A DNA stretch of 64,000 nt from Panax quinquefolius (Eukaryota > Streptophyta > Magnoliopsida > Apiales > Araliaceae), in NCBI GenBank assembly GCA_020205615.1, contig CM035162.1:36136464-36200463 (forward strand). Reading direction: 5' to 3'. Position 1 is the stretch's first letter; each line of letters opens with the position of its first letter. Positions 44,901-55,399 of this stretch are shown here, piece after piece. The position numbers and the translations under genes were made by a program. The notes under the pieces were generated by a model, which had not been told where the DNA came from, searched no databases, and was given only the letters and a program-made list of their open reading frames with translations.

Positions 44901-47178
44901 GAAAATATAGTTTCGATAATTGCACGTTTTGGGGCTCGAAATATTATAGTATAATACCTCCCTCTTTTTCTTCATTTTTAATTTAGTCCTGCAAGTATTA
45001 TCAAACTTGCACCACCTCCCCTAATAGTAAATCATGTGAATCAATAGTTCTAGACATGTAAAAATACGAATTACAATTAAGTACCTCTATCTATACCTCC
45101 ATTTTTAACTTAGTCATGCAAGTATTATCAATCTTGCACCAACTCCCTTAATAAGTACAAGAATGTGAATCAATAGTACACATGTGAACAAATAGTTATA
45201 ATCATGTGAATTAATAGCAATTAATTGCTCATTTATCCGATTAATTACCCGATTGGTCAAAATAACTTCCAAACATCAATTATTATCAAAATAAATGTCC
45301 ATTTCCACTAACACTAATAATCCCAACACAATTACACTATCAATTCCATCTTTAATCAACACGAACTTATTCATCATTAATATTATAACTCAAAATATTT
45401 AACAACAAGGTCGTTCCCAGGAAAGAGGGGCTTTCCGATAAGGATTTCTCCTTATTGGCGCGCAATTAGGTGACCAAACCTCTCCTTGACAGAACTTCTA
45501 GACATTATCAATAATGCAAATAATAATATGTGTGACGCCCCCAAAATTAGGTATACATCACCCATCTTGGGTAGTCAGATACATGGTACAGAATTTAAAT
45601 ACAACTTACTAATATAACTGTTGTGTACAATACGACATAAACTGTGAGTTTGAATACAAATATTGTCTACTAGAGATCATACAAACTCAAAAGGAGTCCT
45701 CATTACAATTATTATCACACTATTTCACAGAATAGTGAGGACTACTAATGCTATCCTCTGGACCATTACTCCGTTCCCCGACTCGTCCCGACAATATTCT
45801 CTTTTCCTGAAGAGAACAGTGAAAGAAAGGGTGAGCTCAACTAGCTCAGTAAGAAATATTATGACTAAGATAATGCAGAATAAATTATCATTAGCCTACA
45901 ACAAATGTTAAACCGATAAAATATAATGAACATCAAGTTTAACTACAAATGGAACCAAAGAATCCATTAAAAGAGTCAAGTAAAAATAAAATCTACTACC
46001 TTTTATGATTTAAAAGGTTTTTCATCATCATTATATAGCCGAGACTCACTTTTAATAAATATTCCACATCATCGAATCACCCCGCACTACTACTACCAGG
46101 ATATTCTTTAATATCACGACCACAATTATTCATGCACTACGGGCCAAGAATATTTGTGTATTCATTAATGGTCATGATCATGCCAACAATCGTCCCATCA
46201 ATGCACTACGAGCCACCGAGGATTTTACCACATCATTTGTAACATTACGGTCATGATTACAATCAATAGTCTCTCGTCATAATCATACCAAGTCCATCTA
46301 TGCACTTCAAATACACGATGACTTTCAATATAATATAAACATGAGGATGATGATGATGATATAAGAATTCAATAAAACAAGTTCAAGAATTAATTTATCT
46401 AGGAACCAATAACATCCAAACTGGCACAACATGATCTTTGCTTTGTAGAGTAAAATTCAAGAATATCGAGAAGAATATTTCCATGAAAGGATATCTTTGG
46501 ATGAAGCGCAAATATCAAGGATATTCCACTAATTTCATGGAGTATAGAAGTCAAAGTTTTAACCAACTAGGTATAATAAAGAATGGAATAACAAAAGAAA
46601 TCACCATGCATGCGATAGACCACAGCGAGTTATTCCAATGTAATAATAAATAACGGAACCAGTCCCACAGAAATGCACACACACAGGATATTCCAATGTA
46701 AATAATAAAGAATGGAACTGTGTCCCAAGAAACGCATGCATGTGATATTCCAATGTAAATAATAAAGAATGGAACCAGTCCCACAGAAAACACACGTGAC
46801 GGATATTCCAATGTAATAATAATAAAGATTTTAACCAGTCCTGTAAAACACACGCATGTGATGTTCCAATAGAATAATAATAAAAAGCGGAACCAGTCCA
46901 TGAAAATGCATGCATGTGATATTCCAACAAAATAATAAAGAATGGAACCAGTCCTACGTAAACCACGTATCAAAGTTATTCCAATGTAATAATAAGCAAT
47001 GGAATAACAACAGTTCTCTTCATGAATAAGAAAGAATAACACCCCTTACTTTAGTAGGAGATTGAATACCTTTAGATAGTGTAATAATAGAATACTCTTC
47101 TTCTTTCTCTCTTATTCTCTCTATACTTTCTCTCTATAGCTTGAATGAATTCATGAAAAATAATGAAGCACTAGGCCT

Positions 47179-47188
47179 CTATTTATAG
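47179..47188 (-). promoter_or_regulatory. TATA box of gypsy-B 3' LTR
   Basis: CTATTTATAG on + (CTATAAATAG on -), identical in the partner LTR at 53943-53952, followed on + by AAGATTTCTAGCTTAG. Confidence 0.5.
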
Positions 47189-47209
47189 AAGATTTCTAGC
47201 TTAGACCGC

Positions 47210-47440
47210 CATGTGAAAAGGCAAGTGGCTCGACGATTTGGTGATGTAAAAAGAAAAGTGGTTTGACGCTTTGTAATGTGAAACGACAAGTGGTTCGGCC
47301 TGTAATGTGAAACGACAAGTGGTTCGACGCCTGTAATGTGAAACGGCAAGTGGTTTGACGTCTGGTAAAGGTAATTACTATTGACGAATGTAATTACTAT
47401 TCACAAAGGTAATTACTATTGGACGAAGGTAATTACTATC
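47210..47440 (-). repeat. 31-bp and 20-bp tandem arrays in gypsy-B LTR
   Basis: About five copies of a unit close to TGTGAAACGACAAGTGGTTC, then four copies of GGTAATTACTATTGACGAA. The same arrays occur at about 53970-54205 in the partner LTR and are not seen in gypsy-A or gypsy-C. Confidence 0.85.
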
Positions 47441-48121
47441 GATGAAGAGACTCTTAGATGATGACATATGGGCCCCCATAAAATAATCAAACTTACCAAA
47501 AACGTCTCATAATGAGACTCTTTATATACATCAAGGATTGAATAAATATTACCACAAATAATTTTATTTTTAATCAACACATATTTAATCTTTCAACAAT
47601 TATTAATCATTTATAACTTGTCGTCTCAATTATTGATTTAATACTATAACATATTATACGATGATAATCTTTGTGACAATAATTGAATTAATAATATAAG
47701 AGATATGATGCAAAGAATTATCGTAGCAATAATTGAGCATAAATGAGAGTGACTTCTCACGTAAGCATCAATAATCAATATCGTGTGCTACTATACAACT
47801 ACGCCAGACATCTTGTACTTTTACTACCGGGTAGTTCAACAGCTTTAACGGTAACACCTCTGCCAGTTATTTTTATAGAAAGATAATTTTGTCGCTTTTC
47901 TAACTACGACAATACTTCCGCTGGGGTCCACTTAATGATTGAGCCGTCGTATTTAATATTCCCCGACAAAAAGAATATTCCCCGACCAAACGAATATTTT
48001 ATAACAACTTGCTTACTTTGCAAAATTTATAAATATTACCCACAACTATAACATTATATCAAATTTATTCCATAATATTTATAGAAAATTCATCTTTATT
48101 TATAAAAGTTGGGGTCTTACA

Positions 48122-48136
48122 ACCTCCCCTTCTTAT
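48122..48136 (-). other. Polypurine tract of gypsy-B
   Basis: On - it reads AAGAAGGGGAGGT directly before TGTAAGACCCC, the LTR start. Equivalent tracts lie at 9096-9110 and 55400-55414. Confidence 0.75.
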
Positions 48137-48900
48137 GAAATTTCGCCCTCGAAATTAGGGTACGTACCTGGTATGTCGAAGAGGTAAGGATACCTTGATT
48201 TCATTTCAGATTCTAACTCCCAAGTCATTTCCTCAACATCGTGGTTCCTCCACAAAACTTTGACTTGAGGTATAACTTTGGAGCGTAGAATATGTTCTTT
48301 CTTATCCAAGATTTGAACAGGAACCTCTTCATACGTCAAATCAGAAACTATGGATACCGGCATACCATACAGTCTTACAATCTCGTTTATGTACATACGA
48401 GCAAGACGTTCAAGTGTATAAGTTTCTACGTGTCGGAAGAAATGAGCGGACTTTGTCAATCTATCAACAATGACCCAAATCGCATCTATGCCTTGAGAAA
48501 CCTTAGGAAGACCGAATTGAAATCCATGGTAATGTGCTCCTACTTCCATTCCGAATTTCAAGTGGTTGCAATGGACCTTTTGGTACTTGATGCTCCGCTT
48601 TAACTCGTTGACAAGTTAGACACCTTGAGATAAATAAATATTATCTCTCTTCTTATTGCTCCACCAAAATGTATGATGAATATCATGATACATTTTGGTA
48701 CTCCCAGATGGATTGCAAATGGTGTGTTGTGCGCCCATCATGATATATATACTTTAAATCGTGGTCGTTAGTTAGGAACACAAAATCCGGAGTTGACTCA
48801 AGTATTCCTTCTTCATCGATTCTTGCTTCCTGATAGCACCTTCTTGCACTTTCTTCCTCATACGCATCACCTCCGTGTCCGTAGCTTGAAAGCGACTTTA
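48133..48900 (-). pseudogene. gypsy-B integrase and chromodomain, large deletion
   Basis: The upstream part (about 48600-48830) has frame-shifted pieces of the integrase zinc-binding region (KMYHDI, HTFWWSN). The 48133-48561 part reads GIDAIWVIVDRLTKSAHFF and YINEIVRLYGMPVSIVSD, then jumps straight to LTYEEVPVQILDKKEHILRS. The stretch with the remaining core, the catalytic Glu and the GPY/F module is missing. The chromodomain follows: VIPQVKVLWRNHDVEEMTWE, then YPYLF. Chromodomains tether such integrases to modified histones (known for chromoviruses). Integrase activity is not possible here. Confidence 0.85.
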
Positions 48901-48971
48901 ACTTTATCGATTAAAGTCGGTTCTACTCAGTATACTCGCTATCATCACATGCATCCCCAGAGTCTTTAACT

Positions 48972-49324
48972 CTATCTCCATCCTTTGTAAGTCACACAAA
49001 ATGGGCTCATGCGTTGACAATATCGCACTCGTGCATTTGCATATGATCTTCTACTCAATGCGTCAGCTACAACGTTCGCTTTTCCAGGATGGTATTGGAT
49101 GGTATGATCATAATCTTTCAACAGTTCAAGCCAATGTCGTTGTCGCATGTTGAGTTCCTTTTGAGTGAAGAAATATTTGAGGCTTTTATGATCCGTAAAG
49201 ATCTCCACTTTCTCCCCATACAAGAAATGCCTCCAAATTTTAAGTGTAAAGACAACAGCTGCCAACTCTAGATCATGAGTAGGATAATTCCTCTCATATT
49301 CTTTGAGTTATCGCGAGGCATAGG
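48972..49324 (-). pseudogene. gypsy-B RNase H domain, C-terminal part
   Basis: Reads [40 protein letters not shown] and [15 protein letters not shown], the standard gypsy RNase H end. It is separated from RT by a frameshift near 49325. It degrades RNA in the hybrid during reverse transcription in intact elements. Confidence 0.85.
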
Positions 49325-50214
49325 CTATAACTTTTCCATGTTGCATGAGAACACATCCCAACCCTTTACCCGAAGCATCATCAGAGATGACAAATCCCTC
49401 CGACCCAGATGGTATTGTCGTAACAGTCTTGAAATAAGTCTCCTCTTGAGCTCTTGAAAACTCTTCTCACATTCTTCGCTCCAACCGAACCTTGTATCTT
49501 TCCGAGTCAGCTGAGTCAATGGAGTAGCGATTCGAGAAAATCCTTCCACGAATCTCCGATAATAACTAGCTAAACCGAAAAAGCTACGTACTTCGGTCAC
49601 TGATTTAGGTTGTTCCCAGCTTTGAATAGCTTCAATCTTTGCTGGGTCAACAAATATTCCATGACTTGATACCACGTGCCCAAGGAATGCTACTTCTTCA
49701 AGCCAAAACTCGCATTTCTTTAACTTGGCATAAAGCTTATATTCACGAAGCTTTTGGAGTGTCAGCCTCAAGTGTTGCTCATGATCTTCACGGCTTTTGG
49801 AATAAATAAGGATGTCATCAATAAAGACGACCACAAAGTGATCCAAATATTCCTTGAATACTCGGTTCATCATATCCATGAAGGCAGCAGGAGCATTAGT
49901 CAATCCAAAGGACATGACTAGGAATTCATAATGCCCATACCGAGTTCTGAAAGCCGTCTTTGGAATGTCAGCGGTTCTAATCTTCAATTGGTGATATCCG
50001 GAACGAAGATCAATCTTTGAAAAGAATTTGGCTCCTTGCAACCGGTCAAACAGGTCATCAATACGTGGCAATGGATACCTATTTTTTGATGGTGACATGA
50101 TTCAACTCCCCGATAATCAATACAAAGTCGCATACTCCCATCTTTCTTCTTCACGAATAGAATGAGAGCACCCCAAGGAGAAGTACTAGGGCGAATAAAG
50201 CCAATGTCTAACAA
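49325..50214 (-). pseudogene. gypsy-B reverse transcriptase
   Basis: Begins [20 protein letters not shown] and SMRLCIDYR, then a frameshift near 50090. It continues [67 protein letters not shown] and FIDDILIYS (catalytic DD at about 49810-49826). A connection region ([25 protein letters not shown]) follows. Near full-length domain with intact catalytic residues but at least one frame break. Confidence 0.9.
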
Positions 50215-50246
50215 TTCCTACAATTGGGTCTTTAACTCCACGAAGT

Positions 50247-51041
50247 TCAATAAGAGCCATTCGATATGGGCTTTGGAAATGGGTTTTGTCTGGGTTCAAG
50301 GTCGATACAAAATTCAATTTCACGCTCTGGGGGTAGGCCAGGAAGTTCTTCGGGGAATACGTCAGGAAATTTATTAACAATAGAAATATCGTTCAAAACT
50401 GACGTATTTTTGTTTAAATCTGTGACATGAGCTAAGAAAGCTTGACATCCATTTTTCAATAAACGAATAGCTTTATGGCTTGAGATGACCGTGATTGATT
50501 TTAATGGTTTGGTCGCTTGAATTCGCATAATAGGTTGGTTAAGAATATGAAAGCTAACAACCTTACGAAAACAATCAATTTTTGCATAATAAGTAGTTAA
50601 CCAATCAATCCCTAGAATCACGTCAAATGCAAGTATTTTTAATGAAATAAGATCGACAGGTAATGTGAAGGTACCGATTTGAACCAAACAAGAATTATAA
50701 ACAGTGGATGTAATGAAAGTTTCTCCCAACGGAGTTTCCACAGATAAGTCAAAGTCTAATTTCTCCTTAGTCAAATTTAATCGATGAACGCAAGTAGGAG
50801 AAATAAAAGAATGGGTAGAACCGGTATCAAATAAAGTATAAACTTCATTAGAGTTTATGATAAGCTTACCCGTGATGACCTCATTCGGGTTCCTTGCTCT
50901 CTGGGAGGTCACAACAAACGCTCTCCTCAGCACTCTTCGTTTTTTGACTTTTCTCGGGACTGACTTTTGGTGCCTCCATCCTAGCTTGAATTTGTCTTGA
51001 TGAAACGACAAAATAAAGCTAAGTGACCTTCTCTTCCACAA
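50247..51041 (-). pseudogene. gypsy-B aspartic protease with linker to RT
   Basis: Open frame with VITGKLIINSNEVYTLFDTG then STHSFIS, the retropepsin DTGS active site at 50817-50828, then VILGIDWL, the second protease motif. The linker PDVFPEELPGLPPEREIEFC leads into RT but shifts frame after about 50250. The upstream Gag knuckle region (about 51050-51100) is degraded. Confidence 0.87.
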
Positions 51042-51272
51042 TTATAACATGCTTTGGACGACATAACGCAGTTTGGACTGATGTGTCCCTCTCCTCCGCA
51101 TTTGAAGCATATGATAGGTGGTCTTTCTCCTTCCTTAACAACGGGTGCTAGTGCTGACGTCTTTCCATCATTGTTAAATCTCCTTTTCTTGAAATGTCCA
51201 TTCTTATTGTTTTGGCCTGATTACCACCAAGTGGTTACCATATCCGCCCGTTGATTCCCTCCACGCTTGTTG

Positions 51273-52092
51273 TCACCGCTTGATGACTACTCTCATTGGA
51301 ATTATAATTTTGTCAATTTGCTCTCTTTTTAGTTGCGTTGACTCGTTATCGCGCTCCACTAACTGAGCCCTATTTACAACATCTGAATACAAACACAGTT
51401 TATGAGAAATAAGATGTTGACGTATCTCCGGCTTCAAACCTCTTAAAAACATTCGCGCCATTCTCTCTTCATTATCCACCAAGTGGGACGCAAACCGTGA
51501 TAACTCCGCAAATTTTGTCTCGTATTGCGACATGGTCATATTGTTTTATTCCAACTTGATAAACTCCACCTCCTTCATGTGGCGAATACTTTCAGGAAAG
51601 TATTTGTCGTTGAACAGCTCCTGGAACTTCTCCCAAGATATCTTCAGTATAGCAGGTTGAGTACGTTTTATCGATTCCCACCAGTAATCTGCCTCTCCGC
51701 GCAACATAAAGGCGGCAAAGGGAACCTTTTGCTCCTCGGAGCATCCCAAGACATCAAATATCTTGGTAATCTTCTTTATCCATGCTTCCGCCAGAAGTGG
51801 TTTTGGCTCTCCCTTAAACTCCGGTGGTCCCAAATTTTTGAATCGCTTTAAGCGGTGACCGCCGAGAGAGTTTTCCGTGTTTCCACCTACGTTTTGGACA
51901 GAGTCGCTCTCTTTCTTTATTGCATGAATTGCATAAAGCCTCCGAACATTTGATCATTCATCATTTGGTCATCATGTTGTTATTTGCATGAGGATTGTCG
52001 CCTTCGATGCACATTATCCTCGATTATTGATATGTGGTGAATCAACGATCGCTTTGTGCTCCATTGCTATTCTCAACATTCTCGGATGTCAT
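51273..52092 (-). pseudogene. gypsy-B Gag, broken
   Basis: The start ATG at 52092 (MTSENVENSNG) parallels gypsy-C and gypsy-A. The core is recognisable: KKITKIFDVLGCSEEQKVPF, ESIRHMKEVEFIKLE, then MTMSQYETKFAELSRFASHL and MFLRGLKPEIRQHLISHKL, the retrotransposon Gag domain. Stops or shifts lie near 51545 and 51840-52080. The zinc knuckle part near 51050-51110 is frame-shifted. Confidence 0.82.
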
Positions 52093-52276
52093 TTTCGACA
52101 TCGCCACAAAACAAAAGGTTAATTGACATGTAACATATTATCCCTATATTCGACCGACCAATAAAATAGCACATAAACATAGGTAGGTCATACTAGCTAA
52201 AGGTATTCCCCTGCCTCCCCTCCTAGTACTATTCTCACATCTTAGCCAGGGATCATATCCCTAAGCTCGATACTGT

Positions 52277-54901
52277 TGTGACGCCCCAAAATTAGGTATA
52301 CATCACCCATCTTGGGTAGTCGGATACATAGTATGTAATTTATATACAACTTACTAATATAAGCTGTACGTGTATGCAATACGACATAAACTCGTGAGTT
52401 TGAATACAAATATTGTCTACTAGAAATCATACAAACTCAAAAGGTGTCCTCATTACAATTATTATCACACTATTTCACGTAATAGTGAGGACTACTAATG
52501 CTATCCTCTCGACCATTACTCCGCTCCCCGACTCGTCCCAAATATATTCTCATTTCACGAAGAGAACAAAGTGAAAGAAAGGGTGAGCTCAACTAGCTCA
52601 AGAAGAAATATTATGACTAAGATAATGCGAGAATAAATTATCATTAGCCTCTACAAATGATTGTTAAACCGATAAAATATAATGAACATCAAGTTTAACT
52701 ACAATGAACCAAAGAATCCATTAAAAGAGTCAAGTAAAAAATAAAATCTACTATCTTTTATGATTTAAAAGGTTTTTCATCATCATTATATAGCCGAGAC
52801 TCGACTTTAATAAATATTCCACATCATCGAATCACCCCGCACTACTGCCGGGGATATTCTTTAGCATCACGACCACAATTATTCATGCACTACGGGCCAA
52901 GAATATTTGTGTATTCATTAATGGTCATGATCATGCCAACAACTGTCCATCAATGCACTACGAGCCACTGAGGATTTTTACCACATCATTTGTAACATTA
53001 CTACCATGATTACAATCAATAGTCTCTCGTCATAATCATACCAAGTCCATCTACGCACTACAGCCCACGAGATGACTTTCAATATAATATAAACATGAGG
53101 ATGATGACAATGATATAAGAATTCAATAAAACAAGTTCAAGAATTAATTTATCTAGGAACCAATAACATCCAAATCATCAACATGATCTTCGCTTTGTAG
53201 AGTAAAAAATCAAGAATCTTGAGAAGAATATTTCCATGAAAGGATCTCGGGTGAAGCGCTTGAAATATCAAGGATATTCCACTAATTTCATGGAGTATAA
53301 AGTCAAAGTTTTAACCAACTGGGGTATAATAAAGAATGGAATAACAAAAGAAATCACCATGCATGCGATAGACCACACGAGTTATTCCAACGAGAATAAT
53401 AAATAACGGAACCAGTCCCACGTAAAATGCACACACAGGATATTCCAATGTAATAATAAAGAATGGAACCGTGTCCGCCAGTAAAACGCATGCAGATGTG
53501 ATATTCCAATGAAATAATAAAGAATGGAACCAGGTCCCACAGTAAAACACACGCATGTGATATTCCAATGTAATAATAATAAAGATTTTAACCAGTCCCT
53601 GTAAAACACACGCATGTGATGTTCCAATAGAATAATAATAAAGATTTTAACCAGTCCTGCGTAAAATGCATGAGCAGTGATATTCCAATGAATAATAAAG
53701 AATGGAACCAGTCCCGTAAAACCACGTATACTGAGTTATTCCAATGTAATAATAAGCAATGGAATAACAACAGCCTCTCTTCATGAATAAGAAAAGAATA
53801 ACACCCCTTACTTTAGTAGGAGATTGAATACTGCAGATAGTGTAATAATGAGAATACTCTTCTTCTTTCTCTTTTCTCTCTATATACTTTCTCTCTCTAT
53901 AGCTTGAATGAATTAAGTGAAAAATAAAGAAGCACTAGGCCTCTATTTATAGAAGATTTCTAGCTTAGCACCTACCATGTGAAAAGGCAAGTGGCTTGAC
54001 GACTGGTGATGTAAAAAGAAAAGTGGTTTGACGTCTGTTATGTGAAACGACAAGTGGTTCGACGCCTGTAATGTGAAACGACAAGTGGTTCGACGCCTGT
54101 AATGTGAAACGGCAAGTGGTTTGACGTCTGGTAAAGGTAATTACTATTGACAAATGTAATTACTATTCAAAAAGGTAATTACTATTGACAAAGGTAATTA
54201 CTATTGACGAAGAGACTCTTAGATGATGACATATGGGCCCCCATAAAATAATCAAACTTACCACAAACGTCTCATAATGTAACTCTTTATATATACATCA
54301 AGGATTGAATAAATATTACCATAAATCATTTTATTTTTAATCAACACATATTTAATCTTTCAACAATTATTAATCATTTATAACTTGTCATCTCAATTAT
54401 TGATTTAATACTATAACATATTATACAGATGATAATGTGACAATAATTGAATCAATAATATAAGAGATATAATGCAACAATTCATCGTAGTAATAATTGA
54501 AAGCATAATTTGTTTGACTTCTCACGTAAGCATCAATAATCAATATCGTGTGCTACTATACAACTACGCGTATTCATCGTACTTTTTACTACCGGGTAGT
54601 TCAACAGTTTTAACGATAACACCTCTGCCGTTATTTTTATAGAAAGATAATTTTGTCATTTTTTAAGTGCGACAATACTTCCGTTGTGGGGTCCACTAAT
54701 GATTGAGTAGTCGTCATTTAATATTCCCCAAACAAAAAAGAATATTCCCCAACCAAACGAATATTTTATAACAACTTGCTTACTTTGCAAAATTTATAAA
54801 TATTACCCACAACTATAACATTATATCAAATTTATTCCATAATATTCAAAAATAATATTTATAGAAAATTCATCTTTATTTATAAAAGTTGGGGTCTTAC
54901 A
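52277..54901 (-). repeat. gypsy-B 5' LTR, 2625 bp
   Basis: Mirror of 45531-48121, including minisatellites, TATA box (53943-53952) and both short arrays. Differences are often of the type CTG/TCG or CAG/CGAG (for example AACTGTGAG at 45630 against AACTCGTGAG at 52386; ATGCAGAAT against ATGCGAGAAT). A weak PBS-like word lies just left of it (GTATCGAGCTTAG on -). Confidence 0.92.
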
Positions 54902-54906
54902 ATATG

Positions 54907-55399
54907 AATAACTTTGTCGTCTCAATTATTGATTTAATAATACATCATATTATGCAGATGATACCGTGACAACAATTGAATCAATAATATGAGAGATATG
55001 ATGCTAATTACTGTAGCAATAATTGAGTATAACTGAGTGAATTCGCACGTAAGCATCAATAATCAATACCGTGTACTACTATGCAACCACGCGTATTTCT
55101 GTACTTTTACTACCGGGTAGTTCAACAGTTTTAACGGTAACACTTTCGTCGTTATTTTTATAAAATAATAATTCTGTCGTTTTCTAACTACGACAATACT
55201 TTTGTTGTGGGGTCCACCAATGATTGTGCCGTTGTATGAATATTCCCTGACCAATCGAATATTATATAACAACTTGCATACTTTGCAAAATTTATAAATA
55301 CTACCCACAACTATAACACTATCTCAAATCCAGACCATAATATTCAAAAAAATATTTCGAGAAAATTAAATCTTTATTCATAAAATTTGGGGTCTTACA
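54907..55399 (-). repeat. gypsy-C 3' LTR, last segment
   Basis: Resumes after the ATATG copy (54902-54906) and ends AAATTTGGGGTCTTACA. A polypurine tract (TCTCCCCTCCTTATG on +) follows at 55400. Confidence 0.88.

Larger units (their letters stand above)
43715..45530 (-). repeat. gypsy-C 3' LTR, second segment
   Basis: Resumes with the duplicated ATAAT. It carries a GTGAATAGTACCCC array (43968-44200), the minisatellite (about 44270-44730), a TATA box on - (CTATTTATAG on +, 44891-44900) and the twin-hairpin block (about 45415-45510). It stops at ATATG, the gypsy-B target duplication. Confidence 0.85.
45531..48121 (-). repeat. gypsy-B 3' LTR, 2591 bp
   Basis: On + TGTGACGCCCCC to GGGGTCTTACA. 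It contains the ATTCCAATGTAATAATAAAG minisatellite (about 46560-47010), a TATA box on - (47179-47188), a 31-bp array (about 47210-47360) and a 20-bp array (about 47366-47440). It lacks the twin-hairpin block found in gypsy-A and gypsy-C. Confidence 0.92.
45531..54901 (-). mobile_element. gypsy-B, Tekay-like chromovirus, 9.4 kb
   Basis: LTRs 45531-48121 and 52277-54901 flank a 4.2 kb internal region. Exact 5-bp target duplication ATATG (45526-45530; 54902-54906), so the ends are certain. The - strand order gag, PR, RT, RH, INT, chromodomain is Ty3/gypsy with a chromodomain; the closest lineage by resemblance is Tekay/Del. The integrase has a large deletion and several frames are shifted. Confidence 0.92.

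Noticed and set aside
46551..47042. Long open frame with Trp/Phe/Leu-rich repeats suggesting a membrane protein
   Set aside because: It is a translation of the LTR minisatellite; similar frames occur at 53311-53770, and their repeats follow the DNA unit.
51525..51851. 108-codon + strand frame over gypsy-B Gag
   Set aside because: Shadow of Gag on the - strand, which has clear Gag motifs.
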